16,137 bases of DNA from Cyclostephanos tholiformis (GCA_036939975.1 JALLPB010001184.1:1-16137); one strand, 5' to 3'. Positions 6,919-16,137 are shown, numbered from the stretch's first letter. Program-made: numbers and translations. Notes: generated from the sequence alone by a model not told the origin.

Positions 6919-9831
6919 ATGGGCAAGAGAGGCAAAAAATGGAGCCGTAAGCGCAAGGTCGAGGAATGCGCTTCGAAGACGAACAAGGAGCGGAAGGACT
7001 ACCCCGGCGGTGCCAACGACGGGTACAACGTGGTTAAGATGTCCAATGCCAAATTCGAGGCGTACTACAGTTACGTTGGTCTTCACGATTCTCGGTACGA
7101 CGCTGAGAGTGGGAGATTCGTGCAATGTGTCAGTGACGCGGAGAAACACGCGGAGCGAGATCTGTTCATGTCGACGCTGAGCGAACTTCTACCAGCGTCT
7201 TTCCGGGTGGATAGGTCGCTGGACTCAATGATACAGCGGAAGATATTGGACGAAGTGCAGGAATTCATCGGGAAGGAGATGGAATTGGACATCGAGTTGC
7301 CAAGGACGAGTTTGCCCACCGGTGGAAGGAGGGAAATTCTAGAGAGGGTAGATGCCAGTGATTCTAATTCAAAGCCAAATGGAGGCACAGATGCCAGAAA
7401 TGATGATGATTATGATGATAATGGCGAAAAGGAAGGGTGTGGTCCGATAATTGTTAGGAGGACAATTGCTCCCGCCAAGGCCATTCCATTCATCTCCAGC
7501 AATGATACAATCCTTGGCTATCAACTTTCCGTCGACAAACGGACGTTACGTCGCAATAAATCCTTGGAGAAATTCCATACATGGCTGAAAATCCAGACTG
7601 ACTGTGGACATATCACCCGTCAGGAGACGGTGAGCATGATTCCCCCGGTGGTATTAGGTGCCAAGGAGGGCATGAGCGTATTGGATATGTGCGCCGCACC
7701 GGGAAGTAAGACTTGTCAATTATTAGAGATCGTCGGAGGCCTACCGAATTTTATCCAACAAGATCGGGACAGCGAGTCGTTGGAGCCCTCTGGATATGTC
7801 GTTGCGAATGACGCAGATCCAAAACGCGCGTACATGCTCGTGACGCAACTGCGACGAATGAACAGCCCATCCGTATTCGTCACATCCTGCGACGGACAAT
7901 TCTTCCCAATCTTGGACGAGAAGTCCGTGAGGGGAACGGAAAGAGAAGGCATGTTCGACCGCGTGTTGTGCGATGTGCCTTGCTCCGGCGATGGCACCAT
8001 TCGTAAGAATCCAGGCATATGGAAACACTGGAATCAATTGGGCTCGTTGGCGCTCCACCCTCTGCAACTATCGATTGCATTGCGCAGCGTTCGTGTAACC
8101 AAGGTTGGTGGGTATATAGTCTACTCGACGTGCTCGATGAACCCCATGGAGAATGAGAGCGTAGTAGCGGAACTATTGCGCATTGCTGATGGCTCATTAG
8201 TCTTGGAAGATCCAAGGAACAAAATGGAAGGGTTGGTAGCTCGACCGGGGTGGAGCACGTGGAAAGTGCTGCGTGAGAGCAAGAATCGTACACGCAAGGG
8301 TATGAAGGAGTGGAAGAAGAAAAATAACCCGAAGATGCAAGAGAGGCGAAAGGAAGCCGAGGAGAAGAGGTTGAATGGAGAGTGTCCTCCTCCAATAGAG
8401 TCGGAGGCGAAGGCGAATGAGAATCGAAAGGATGGTGAGGAGGACGTGGAAAACTATGCTCGCTCGAAATACGAAACTATTCCTTACATTCCGCCGGCGA
8501 CCTGGGATAACGATGCACTCAGTGAGCGGACAAAGTCCCTTGGATTCGTTGAATATGCATCCTTTGATGAAGTGGAGCCGGAATGGAGCAAGCGCGTTCG
8601 TGCCTCGTGCTTCCCACCGACGGAGGAGGAGGCGAGAAAGTTCGACCTGCATAAATGTTTGAGATGTCTGCCGCAAGTAAGCATCGTTCTTGATCATTTC
8701 TGTTACAAATTTCCCCGTCCCTTACTAAGATGCGATCGTTTTGTCTTCTGTCAATGGACCTCAAGGATATGAACACGGGAGGATTCTTCGTTGCACTGTT
8801 GAAAAAGGTAAAACCGTTAAGTAAATCAGCAACGGAGCGGATGAATTTTCTAGCAAAAGAGTCGAGGGGTACTTTGGAAGCGGATGCACATTTGTGCAAA
8901 GAAGGGGGTGTGGAAGATGAAGAAAAAAAAAGCGACAACGGTGAAGTCGTCTTTACAGAGTCATCTGCACCCAAAGCCAACAATATTTCCGCAACAATTT
9001 TTGCCAAAGATCTGGGTGTGAAGAACGAGGAAGATTTACGAGCGCCCAACGGTAAAGCGAACAAACAACACAACAAAAACAAGAAAAAGAATGACCTCGG
9101 TATGGAAGACTTCATCCCCGCTGATCTTTCCATCTGGCCTCCTTTAGTAGAAGAATATGGCCTCGGTCCCACCTTTCCAAAGGATCAATTCATGTAAGCA
9201 CTTTCGTCCTTTCTTATATTCTTGGCAAATAAAGAGCCATCGTTAGAACACTGGTCTAATTTTATTTGACTCATCTCGCTTGATCAACCGCAGGGTCCGA
9301 GCTTCTGGAGAAGCAAAAATACTATATTTTATTAGCAAGTCAGTAAAGAAAGATTTGATCGATCGTGGAGTTCAACATCGAGTCACAGTGATAAATTCTG
9401 GGTTGAAGGGATTCGAACGGTGCAGCATCCAGAGTACTAACGTAACTTACCGCGTGGCACAGGAGGGTGTTCAGTATGTCGTACCGCATATGACAAAGCG
9501 CATCCTATCGGCAAACATGGACGATTTTCATTCTTGTGTGAAAGAAGGACTCATTCCCTTCGATAAGTTCAGTGAGTCGTTTCAGAAGGGGTTGGATGAA
9601 TTGACGCCGGGATCTTTCATAGTGACATTGGAGGGCTATGAAAAGGACATTGCGAAGAAGATGTACCTGGTCATGTTTAGACGTGCAAAGAAAATGGTGG
9701 ATTGTTTCGTGACAAAAGTTGAAAAAGAGGCAATTTTAAGTAAGATGCGGGCATTAGGGTATCTTGTTCCTGAGGTGGAGAAATTGTCTGGCGACAACTC
9801 TGAGCAAGTTGTTGAGAATGGTGAATCATGA
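6919..9831 (+). CDS. NSUN2: NSUN2/Trm4-type RNA cytosine-C5 methyltransferase, three exons
   Basis: This SAM-dependent enzyme makes 5-methylcytosine in tRNA and probably other RNAs; in animals and yeast it is nuclear or nucleolar. Coding exons are 6919-8676, 8766-9193 and 9294-9831, giving 907 residues. Family marks: the N-terminal FEAYY block; RNKSLEKFHTWL and QETVSMIPPVVLG before the SAM-binding loop LDMCAAPGSKT (residues 255-265); motif IV DVPCSGDGT with Cys355; and motif VI YSTCSMNP with catalytic Cys405. After the first intron comes MNTGGFFVALL, then an acidic/basic low-complexity linker, then the C-terminal family block with IPADLSIWPP and VTVINSGLKGF. The start ATG lies in AAAACCATGG, a good eukaryotic context, close to the conserved N-terminus. 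Length is somewhat above the usual 700-770, through an Asp-rich insert and the linker. It appears intact. Substrate specificity is inferred from the family. Confidence 0.95.
8677..8765 (+). other. Intron 1 of the methyltransferase gene
   Basis: This 89-nt intron lies between CCGCAA|GTAAGC and CTCAAG|GATATG. Removing it joins LRCLPQ to DMNTGGFFV, restoring a block conserved in NSUN2. Reading through it would end the protein at 617 residues and lose the C-terminal domain. Confidence 0.9.
9194..9293 (+). other. Intron 2 of the methyltransferase gene
   Basis: This 100-nt intron lies between TTCAT|GTAAGC and CCGCAG|GGTCCG. Splicing splits an ATG methionine codon and joins KDQF-M to VRASGEAK. A frame from an internal ATG at 9280 is only exon 3 plus intron sequence. 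Confidence 0.9.
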
Positions 9832-9919
9832 CCTACGAGTTAACTTTAAAAAGGCATTATCTCTAGTAGGTAGGTTCATAAAAGTGACAAGAGCAACCTT
9901 AATGTCATTGTCTGTCTTA

Positions 9920-11098
9920 CTAATAGTCATTTATGAAGAGGTGTCGCTTGACCAGATCCCCAAAGCATGTAGCATCTTCGAGGTGACAGTAATGAGCGCA
10001 ATTCTCAATCGTTTCCTCGCGGTAAGCGTTATCTCGACTGTTGGAGTTTTGGCCGAATATTTCCCTCCAACCTTGAATACAGGCCTCTGTTATGAAATCG
10101 TACTGGCCACGAATAATCAATACCGGAGGAAAGAACAAGCTTGATGGCGGATATGCAACGTAGTCTGAAATAGCTTCTGGTCCAAATGTGTTGCCTCTAT
10201 TTTCAATTGCAGCTTGAAGCGAATCGGGCATTTCCTCGGTCCTACATTCATAGCGCTTGCGCAACATATCTCGTACTAAACTTGAAGCTTCATTATGCTC
10301 CTTGTCCGCGAGCTGCAGTTCGCGTCTTAACTCTGCTTCTAACCTTGAAACTTCTTCGAGACTTGTTTCCATGTTGGCGGGAGTGCTATTCATAGTGAGA
10401 GATAAGCAGACGCTGGAATGCATGTTGTTCGATTTGGCAAACTCATATGCTACTATTCCCCCAAAGGAATGACCGAGAAGGTGAAACTTCTCCAGTTGAA
10501 GTGAGTGGATTATTTCTTTCAAATCGTCCACGGCATTTTGTATGGAATACCTATTGGTGCGTCAATTTGCTTGAGAGTTAGAGAGAGTATTGTAGTTCAT
10601 AACTAAAACATCAGCCCTAAAAATGGATTATGGCAACTTACATGTATATTTGCTCGGGCTGGCTGCTTCGGCCACACCCGAGTTGATCATAAAATATGAT
10701 TGATCTGGATGTTGGTAAATGATGAACTATAGGATACAAATAATCGGATGGAAGTGATCTTTGATCGGGATTCAGGGCAACACAGAGGATGAGGTAAGTT
10801 CGACGATCGAAGCAAAAGCCGCCAGCTGATAAGCAGGTTGAACTTACGGTCCTCCGTGGATAACAACAACTGGTGGCGACTCCGTCGAATGAATATTTGA
10901 TGGATTATATACACGGTAGTAGAGGGAGAACTCTTGTGAAAACGCTGCTACAGAGAAGGGGTCGATTCTTGTTACTGTAATAACATCTTCTTTGAAGCGC
11001 GGTCCGCCGAAATGGATCTGCCCAAACAATCGCGTTTGTGGCCGATTGATTGCTGAGGGAAAGGGGCAAGCGATCGTCGGTGCAGTAATTGTGGCCAT
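9920..11098 (-). CDS. PIP: Proline iminopeptidase-like alpha/beta hydrolase, three exons
   Basis: A serine peptidase of the S33 type, expected to release N-terminal proline from peptides. Minus-strand exons are 11098-10848, 10758-10642 and 10550-9920, giving 332 residues, close to the family's 310-330. Marks in order: VVIHGGP for the oxyanion hole (about residues 78-84); PSDYL and FYDQLGCGRS, typical of prolyl aminopeptidases; nucleophile elbow GHSFGG with Ser151; a helical cap (about 170-245); the acid Asp274 in GQYDF; and probable His309 in CAHYCHLED. The ATG at 11098 is preceded in frame by a stop without another Met. No clear signal peptide is visible, so a cytosolic site is inferred. It runs tail to tail with the methyltransferase gene, stop codons 88 bp apart. 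Related hydrolases (epoxide hydrolases, esterases) share this fold, so the exact substrate is inferred. Confidence 0.88.
10551..10641 (-). other. Intron 2 of the hydrolase gene
   Basis: This 91-nt intron runs on the minus strand from TACAT|GTAAGT to CCAATAG|GTATTCC. Splicing splits a Met codon and joins QPEQIY-M to YSIQNAVDD ahead of the GHSFGG elbow. Confidence 0.87.
10759..10847 (-). other. Intron 1 of the hydrolase gene
   Basis: This 89-nt intron runs on the minus strand from GGACC|GTAAGT to TCAAAG|ATCACTT. Splicing restores VVIHGGP followed by SLPSDYL. Confidence 0.87.
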
Positions 11099-11520
11099 CT
11101 TGATATGAGGTTCGTGCCACTCGGTGTTGTCTCAGTTTCTATATGCCACCATGATGATGACATGGGTGGGGCAGTCCCAGAGATGGACACCATAATATTA
11201 TCTCCACTCAAGGGCGGGGAACTGAGAGAAGGAAAAAAAAGCGTCAATGACAGCTTGCAGCAGGTGACACCATAGGTTTTTTTGCTTCTGGGGAATGACG
11301 TGGTTGATTGACACAAAGAAAGATTTTAAACCGAACAAGCCGATAGGGCCTACGGCACAGAAAACAGTCAAAGGTCATTTGTTATATTAATACTATGTGT
11401 ATGCAATATCGTACAATATTTGTATTTAACTATTTGTCATTGTGTGAGTTGTTGGCTGAAAGAAATTGCAGATGCAAGCATGCAGGCTACGAAGTCACAC
11501 TCTTGATGTAACTCCTCCGC
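11099..11520. other. Intergenic region upstream of the hydrolase
   Basis: No gene is seen. It must hold the hydrolase promoter and 5' UTR. An open frame on the minus strand (11316-10972) overlaps exon 1 in another frame, resembles no family and is taken as chance. No clear core-promoter motif is recognised. Confidence 0.5.
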
Positions 11521-11530
11521 AAGCCACAAA

Positions 11531-11603
11531 ATGATGGTGGGAATGGCAGAATGGCAGATGGAATGGTGGAATGGCAGGTGGAATGGTCAAATTGCGGGAA
11601 TGG
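11531..11603 (+). repeat. Short tandem repeat built on GGAATGGCAG / GGAATGGT
   Basis: Repeats of (G)GAATGG separated by CAGAT, TG or CAGGT give a purine-rich minisatellite of about 70 bp. The open frames across it are repeat translations and are not counted as genes. Confidence 0.8.
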
Positions 11604-12253
11604 CCACCTACTCTATATTTTATGGTACAATACACGCTGACGACAACACGCAAGGCTGGTGGTTGGGAGGAATGTTCTTTTGCGATGTTGTGGCTGTGGA
11701 ATTATTCCAATAGTGCTGAGGCATGGCCCGCCAAAATAATATTGTTGTATTTTTTTATTTTTTGTTTTATTTTTTGTAGTGCTTTCATGTAAAAATGTCA
11801 AGGATAATGGTACACATTAAGATACTAATGGTTGACTATGTTGTAAAACAATCCTGCATAGGAATAGTACTCAAGAGAGTGCCAATCCTTAAAAAAGAGC
11901 ACCACCATGGCAGAGCCGAACGCCAGGGTCTAGCGGCATGTCTATTGTAATAAATAGCTGCCCACCCCCGGGAATCTCTCTGCGATGGGCTCGTTGAGGG
12001 ATCGGGTGTTCGTACAATAGAGGTTTTGTGCATATGGTAGAGCAATACTATGAGTCTGGTCACAATTGAGAAAAATCGAGCCAGCAAGCTCCGAACGAGC
12101 TCCCAACAAAGGTCCCAACGAGTTCAGTGCAGGTTTCGTCATTTTTCACGTAGGAATAGTAGAAAATGTTAGCTATGCATTCTCGTATGTAGACTATGTA
12201 CTAAAACTCTACGTAGGACTTAAATTTTTTGGAAAATTCAAGGCTGACAAACT
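11604..12253. other. Region without recognisable genes
   Basis: A T-rich run (TTTTTTATTTTTTGTTTTATT, about 11750-11775) and assorted unique sequence. Short frames on both strands have no protein-like character. Any left terminal repeat of the transposase remnant downstream should lie here, but I found none. Confidence 0.45.
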
Positions 12254-13559
12254 CATAACTCACTCAAATAAACCCCCTCCCCCATCCCCCAACTTTGACG
12301 GCACCATTCTTGGCAATGGCACATCCGGGGACATCGATTCCTTGCTTCCGCAACCCCCCGACCTCTCCTAATGTCCCGTTGCACCGGCGCCGCTCCCCCC
12401 CTCTGATGACAGCCGCACGACCCCATCGATCGCCACCACATCGTCATCGCCATGCCGCCACGCGTCCATCATACCGGGCCCCGGAGCAACTGACCCTACG
12501 GACGTTATGGCATTGGCTCGTGCAGAGCTAGGCCTAAGGCTTCAGCTTGAACAGCCTCGTTGCATGTCACCCCCTCCATCGAATGGGGGCTCAACTGGGT
12601 ACCCCATCTGGTAACGATATGTGAGCAACTTCAAAAATGGAACGTTGGTGAGCCAACCAAAGTTTCCACGGCCATGCTCTACCACGACCGTCTACACCCC
12701 TTCCGCCAAACAGGGGGGCCATCCCGCACTACTGTCATTGGGGTTGACATGATCCACCTTGTCACCCTCCTCTTTGTCTACTCCGACGTGACTCAGGACA
12801 AGATGGCCGCCTTCATCTACAACAATGGCTGCGCTCTGTACTTAGCACAGCAAATTTCTGAGCGTCCCAACGACCTCGAGACCACCAGGAAGAAGGCCTC
12901 CATTGAGGCCTTAGGTCCAATTCAGGGTGTGCACCTACTGGAACCGCCCCCCCTCCACTCGGGATCTTTGAGGTACCCCGACAAAAACTAATTGACATCG
13001 ACGAGTTCGGGGTGATGCTCGAGAGATGCAGCCGGACCTCTGGTTGGGCCCTGAAGGTGTTTCGCGTGCAGAAGGATGGCCATTAAGGCCATGGTCAGAA
13101 TATTACAGTATTGTTTGCAATCGAGCCGTGCGATCCGGCTCTGGCCCCACAAGTTTATGGGAGCGTGGAGCATCCTCGGCGGTGGATTTGGTGCCTTTGG
13201 TCAAAGGGGACGATGACAAATGTTTTTCGTGATTTTTGTGTGCAAATATGCGGGGACATTGAAAGGAAAGGGATCAATGGGATGGACAACCATCACATTT
13301 TTATTTGGGACAATCTATGGGCGCATCATGCTGCTTACGTCCATGAAACGGTGACGAACTGTGCAAAACCACGGCGGTTTTTGATTGTACCGAGGCTGCA
13401 GTATCACCCAAAGTTTGGACCGATTGAGTATTCAATCTGCTCGTGACTTCGGATCAAAAAAGAAGTAGACTGGGACATGGATGATTTGAGCAGCAAATCT
13501 GCCGTATTGCCATGTCCCTCGGCCAATTTGATCCAACATTTTTGCATTGCGGATATTGA
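12254..13559 (+). pseudogene. Tc1/mariner/IS630-like DDE transposase, decayed
   Basis: Pieces of one protein are spread over the plus-strand frames. First comes a proline-rich N-terminus with GPGATDPTDVMALARAELGL (near 12480-12530), then a helical DNA-binding-like part with TQDKMAAFIYNN and LETTRKKASIEA (12790-12910). The catalytic region has a first acidic site in IDIDEFGVM (13000), second Asp in IWDN (near 13307), third Glu in FGPIEY (near 13424), and a C-terminus MSLGQFDPTFLHCGY ending at a TGA at 13557. Breaks are a frameshift near 12370, frameshifts near 12610 and 12950, TAA at 13084, TGA at 13444, and a frameshift after MDDL near 13490. Known: Asp-Asn followed by helical residues, then PIEY, is typical of IS630/Tc1/mariner transposases. 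The family assignment is good and the subfamily unknown. Terminal repeats were not found. Confidence 0.75.
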
Positions 13560-13642
13560 TGGTAATATTAAAAATTATAAATATGATATTCATGATGATG
13601 AAACTAAATAATTAAGTGGTGGTATTTTGATTAGATAGAATT

Positions 13643-13667
13643 GGTGATAGCATTCAATGCTATCACC
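13643..13667. repeat. Near-perfect 25-bp palindrome
   Basis: GGTGATAGCATT and AATGCTATCACC are exact inverted arms around a single C. It lies 84 bases after the transposase stop and could be a remnant of a terminal repeat, although no partner was found upstream. Confidence 0.85.
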
Positions 13668-13735
13668 TACAGACCAACCGGCCGACCAACCTACCTACCT
13701 ACCAGCCTACCCACCGACTGACCAACCCCTACTCC
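13668..13735 (+). repeat. Low-complexity CCTACC / GACCAACC repeat
   Basis: Short imperfect repeats of ACCTACCT and GACCAACC. The Pro/Thr/Gln-rich start of the overlapping frame is a product of this repeat. Confidence 0.75.
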
Positions 13736-13740
13736 GTCAG

Positions 13741-14112
13741 TTTGTGATGGACCATGCAGCTGTCAACGGCCTCCTGCAAATGCTGAGGCTGTGTATCCCA
13801 GATGAGGTTCACGAGAGTCTTTTTTCCCCACTAAATCGGCGCAAACATGGCACAAACTTTTCTTCATTCGTGGCAACACGGGTTAGTCTTTTTTTGAGAC
13901 CAACATCTGCGACGCACGGATGCGAGCTCGGTCAACCATCCTCGTCATCGGTGACATGACACCAGATGAAACGGACGCCCTCTCTGAGACTGCAGCTATG
14001 TTGATCCGCGCGTTCGCTGACTTGTTGCAGTAGTGGCAATTGGATGAGTTTCTGATGAAGTTCTCGTTCGAGGGTACATTGTAGGACTCCCCTCTGCCAC
14101 TGCGTAAAATTC
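13741..14112 (+). pseudogene. Unrecognised broken reading frame
   Basis: Seen: about 47 protein-like residues (FVMDHAAVNGLLQMLRLCIP and onward, containing NFSSFVATR) run into a T-rich stretch at 13888-13894. After it a different frame continues in the same style: NICDARMRARSTILVIGDMT, then AAMLIRAFADLLQ, a TAG, WQLDEFLMKFSFEGTL, a TAG, and PLPLRKIQ. The composition is mixed and unlike random translation, so I read this as decayed coding sequence. I recognise no family. The neighbouring transposase and Cys-rich fragments suggest it may belong to the same transposon debris. Confidence 0.3.
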
Positions 14113-14124
14113 AACGTGCTACGA

Positions 14125-14800
14125 CGATTGTCATCACACGTTCTCCTCCACCTCCTCCTTTTTCTTAGTTCGCAGGATGTCTTCTTGCAAAGTCATCCTG
14201 AACTTACCATTGGCCGCAGCAAAACGAGAGCTGGAATACAGCTCATGCGCGGTCTTTGAGGCAGCGTCCTAAAAAACTTCCTCCTTGCTCCTTCCATCGC
14301 AATTCTGCCGCTCTTGCACGTGATTATTTTCAAATGTGTCTGCAATTGAGCGAGACAACACCGCTATCGCCTTCTCCTCATGAGGTGCCTCCCCCCCACT
14401 GCCCTCCCTCGTCCTCTCCTTCTCGATCACGATCGTGATTGTGTGCGGTGTTGTTCTTCGAAAACAACCTTGCACATGCAACGGCATGTTGCACACTTGA
14501 AGGGGCCCTCCCCTGGCCCAAAAATCGCTGGGACATAGCCACTTCTCACCTTGGCTGCACAATCAGGGCAGTCGCCCCCCGTCGGCACCCCGCGACAGTG
14601 GATCGCGTGGCAGAAGAATCCGTGCTTCGACGACACCCAGGTGAATGTCCAGTCTCCTCCAGCGGTCAAGGCGGCAACACGAGCTGCTTCATTCTGAGCT
14701 ACGCGGCTCTCTAGCCGCTGGGTTGTTTGGTGGAGGCAGACAGGGGGTTCATCTGTCTGTTCAACTTGATGGCAATGATGCTGCGCAAAAACGAACAGGA
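14125..14800 (-). pseudogene. Cys-rich, zinc-ribbon-like fragment, broken
   Basis: Seen on the minus strand: a frame without a proper ATG reads TTQRLESRVAQNEAARVAAL, then a Cys cluster (FFCHAIHC, GDCPDC, FKCATCRCMC, spacing about C-x4-C-x8-C-x2-C-x18-C-x2-C-x-C-x-C) and stops at 14427. The next protein-like stretch lies in another frame (IEKERTREGSGGEAPHEEKA, then SKEEVF). After a TAG it goes on as DAASKTAHELYSSSRFAAAN and ends in a charged KKKEEVEENV tail near 14125. Known: paired CxxC motifs of this kind usually bind zinc. Inference: this is the remnant of a zinc-binding protein with an acidic/basic tail. I cannot name the family. The frame change and the lack of a start argue against an intact gene, although an unrecognised intron could account for part of it. 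Confidence 0.4.
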
Positions 14801-14875
14801 TTAATCCTTTTTCCTCGTGGAGCAAGCGATATAGACAACATCATCAAAGATTATGGGTTATGTTCACATCCCTAG

Positions 14876-15780
14876 GTAGATTTCTACTTGACAACAATAC
14901 TCAAAGTGGTGGCGGGACGAAGGTCGAGTCTATACAGGCGGAGTCAAAATGAAAAGGGGTTCCTTCAACAATGAATTCTACAATCGCGATAGATACCCAG
15001 TCAACAACTCTCGTGACTGTGCCGCGCCATTTGATCATGAACAAAAACTATATAATTTACCTGTGACATCCGCCGCAAAAATCGTATCAGGAGAGACATT
15101 ATATATATTTTGTATCAGAAGTGATGCAATTGATGGTTGCTAGATGGCAAGAATGTGGACCCTGATCCTAGTAAAGTAGGATATTGTCTCCCACTAACCA
15201 CATCTTCTCTGCATTTGGACTTTATGATTCTTCACATGAATGATGAAAAACCCAACAACAAAAACTGTACCATCCCTCTCTTCCTCTGTAGTTTTCTAAT
15301 GTATATCTCTCATGATGGCTTTGCAAAGATTGATACAAAACATTCGAAAATATCCCCAAAGAACAGAAAGAAAAATGAGAGGATGCGTAAGCCCAATGAA
15401 CCTAGAGAGAGGAAAAGCAATTCTCTAGCATATAAGCCTTTATGGTAGTGATTATAAAATTATTATTATTATTATTATTATTATGCTTAGAAACTAGGTG
15501 TAAATTTTCGAATCATGAGTCACTTTTGATTCTATTCATGTGGTCGATAGAGGATCATCCTCTCAGTGCGGACACCTCTGTGTTGAAACGAACAAGGACA
15601 AAGAAGCAACATGAACGTTGAAATGGCAATGCTGTGAATATGAAAAAAAGGAGGGAACAAGATCAACAGATAAGAGAGCAATGACATTTAAATAAATCGT
15701 TAGTATAAATTGCTAGAATGATCATGTTCTTGTTTTGTCGTTGCCTCTCGCAGATTTTCTTCTAACTTTAGACTGTATCA
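14876..15780. other. Region without recognisable genes
   Basis: Two plus-strand open frames (14949-15143 and 15137-15448) have no known motif and no partner frames, and I do not call them. The region contains an ATT microsatellite and a 15-bp palindrome (AGAGGATCATCCTCT, 15549-15563). The last part probably holds the 3' flank of the pyrophosphokinase gene. Confidence 0.5.
15457..15484 (+). repeat. (ATT)n microsatellite
   Basis: About nine ATT units in a row. Confidence 0.95.
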
Positions 15781-15786
15781 TTCTGA

Positions 15787-16112
15787 TCACTTCTCATTTC
15801 CTGGTGCCTCTGAAGAGAAAATGGTACTAATAGATTCAGAGTGCAAGGACCTAGCTACAGATTCGGCGAGGAGCGGTGCGATGCTTAATTTGCGGATCTT
15901 TGGAGGCAGTTCGCGGTCAACCACGACAGAATTAGATACCAGGAGGTATTTCAAGTTATCCATGTCTTGAATCTTCTGCGGCGCGTCGTTGTTTGGTAGG
16001 TGAAAAACGCCATGCGTAGCCCAAGCGTATATTTCGGATGCACCGGATTTGTAAACCATGTCGATAGCATTCCGCATTGTCCCCCCGGTATTTATGATGT
16101 CATCAATTCTAG
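15787..16112 (-). CDS. PRPS: Ribose-phosphate pyrophosphokinase (PRPP synthetase), last exon, partial
   Basis: The enzyme makes PRPP from ribose 5-phosphate and ATP, feeding purine, pyrimidine, NAD, histidine and tryptophan synthesis. Seen: about 107 C-terminal residues beginning RIDDIINTGGT, the family's PRPP/ribose-phosphate binding loop. These are followed by AIDMVYKSGASEIYAWATHG and the usual C-terminal ending with a Val/Asp-rich strand and LLAESVARSLHSESIS, stopping at TGA (15787). Full-length enzymes are about 310-330 residues, so roughly two thirds lie outside the window. The open frame is preceded by a C run and TTACTAG, which fits a 3' splice site, making this the last exon. The exact exon start near 16110-16112 is uncertain. 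No defect is visible in the part seen. Confidence 0.93.
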
Positions 16113-16137
16113 TAAGGGGGGGGGGGGGGGGGGGGTG
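16113..16137 (-). other. Probable intron 3' end with 20-C polypyrimidine run
   Basis: On the minus strand CACC..(C20)..TTACTAG leads into the pyrophosphokinase exon. The homopolymer spans 16116-16135 at the very end of the window. It could be a real tract or a sequencing and assembly artefact. Confidence 0.5.

Noticed and set aside
7716..8395. Several long minus-strand frames inside the methyltransferase exon
   Set aside because: They are antisense to a strongly conserved coding sequence, and none shows a protein family.
8519..9172. Minus-strand frame of 217 residues
   Set aside because: Antisense to exons 1-2 and intron 1 of the methyltransferase gene. It is Ser/Phe-rich with no recognisable domain.
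10972..11316. Minus-strand frame of 114 residues upstream of the hydrolase
   Set aside because: It overlaps exon 1 of the hydrolase in another frame and has no similarity I recognise. It could at most be an upstream ORF.
14060..14075. GTTCGAGGGT, resembling a tRNA T-arm
   Set aside because: No matching acceptor stem, D-arm or anticodon arm could be placed around it.
14949..15448. Two plus-strand frames (64 and 103 residues)
   Set aside because: They are in different frames, have no motif and are rich in Asn/Lys/Ser as expected for A/T-rich non-coding DNA.

Overview
The window looks like nuclear DNA from a unicellular eukaryotic alga, most likely a diatom or another stramenopile. The evidence is short GT-AG introns of 89-100 nt in compact genes, a Ty1/copia pol with the protease and integrase wording I associate with diatom elements, and eukaryotic-type housekeeping proteins. 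The species cannot be named from the sequence.

Layout. (1) 110-2188 is a ~2.1 kb element with ~90-bp imperfect terminal inverted repeats. Inside them lie subterminal arrays of a ~30.5-bp unit (core CCTCAC on the left, GTGAGG on the right) in opposite orientations, around two inward-pointing, truncated coding stretches that meet near 1372. I know no family with exactly this layout, and it is the most unusual object here. (2) 2408-5886 is a degenerate copia retrotransposon on the minus strand. It has a probable 3' LTR, polypurine tract, RNase H, reverse transcriptase, integrase, protease and gag tail. It lacks a 5' LTR and most of gag, has an internal deletion, and carries at least seven in-frame stops, six of them TGA. 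(3) 5890-6918 holds no gene but is rich in foldback sequence: a ~132-bp GC-rich hairpin, a perfect 24-bp inverted repeat with a 9-nt loop, and a 109-bp direct repeat. (4) 6919-9831 is an intact three-exon NSUN2/Trm4-type RNA cytosine-C5 methyltransferase. (5) 9920-11098 on the minus strand is an intact three-exon alpha/beta hydrolase of the proline iminopeptidase type, tail to tail with the methyltransferase across an 88-bp gap. (6) 11100-15780 holds no convincing intact gene. It contains a short GGAATGG repeat, a decayed Tc1/mariner/IS630-like transposase, an unrecognised broken plus-strand reading frame and a broken minus-strand Cys-rich fragment. (7) At the right edge, on the minus strand, is the last exon of a ribose-phosphate pyrophosphokinase, entered through a C-rich tract that resembles a 3' splice site and runs off the window.

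The three host genes act in separate pathways (RNA m5C modification, peptide hydrolysis, PRPP synthesis) and show no sign of being a functional cluster. Most of the remaining space is transposon debris. The inverted-repeat element at the left and the foldback-rich region upstream of the methyltransferase are the best candidates for something undescribed.
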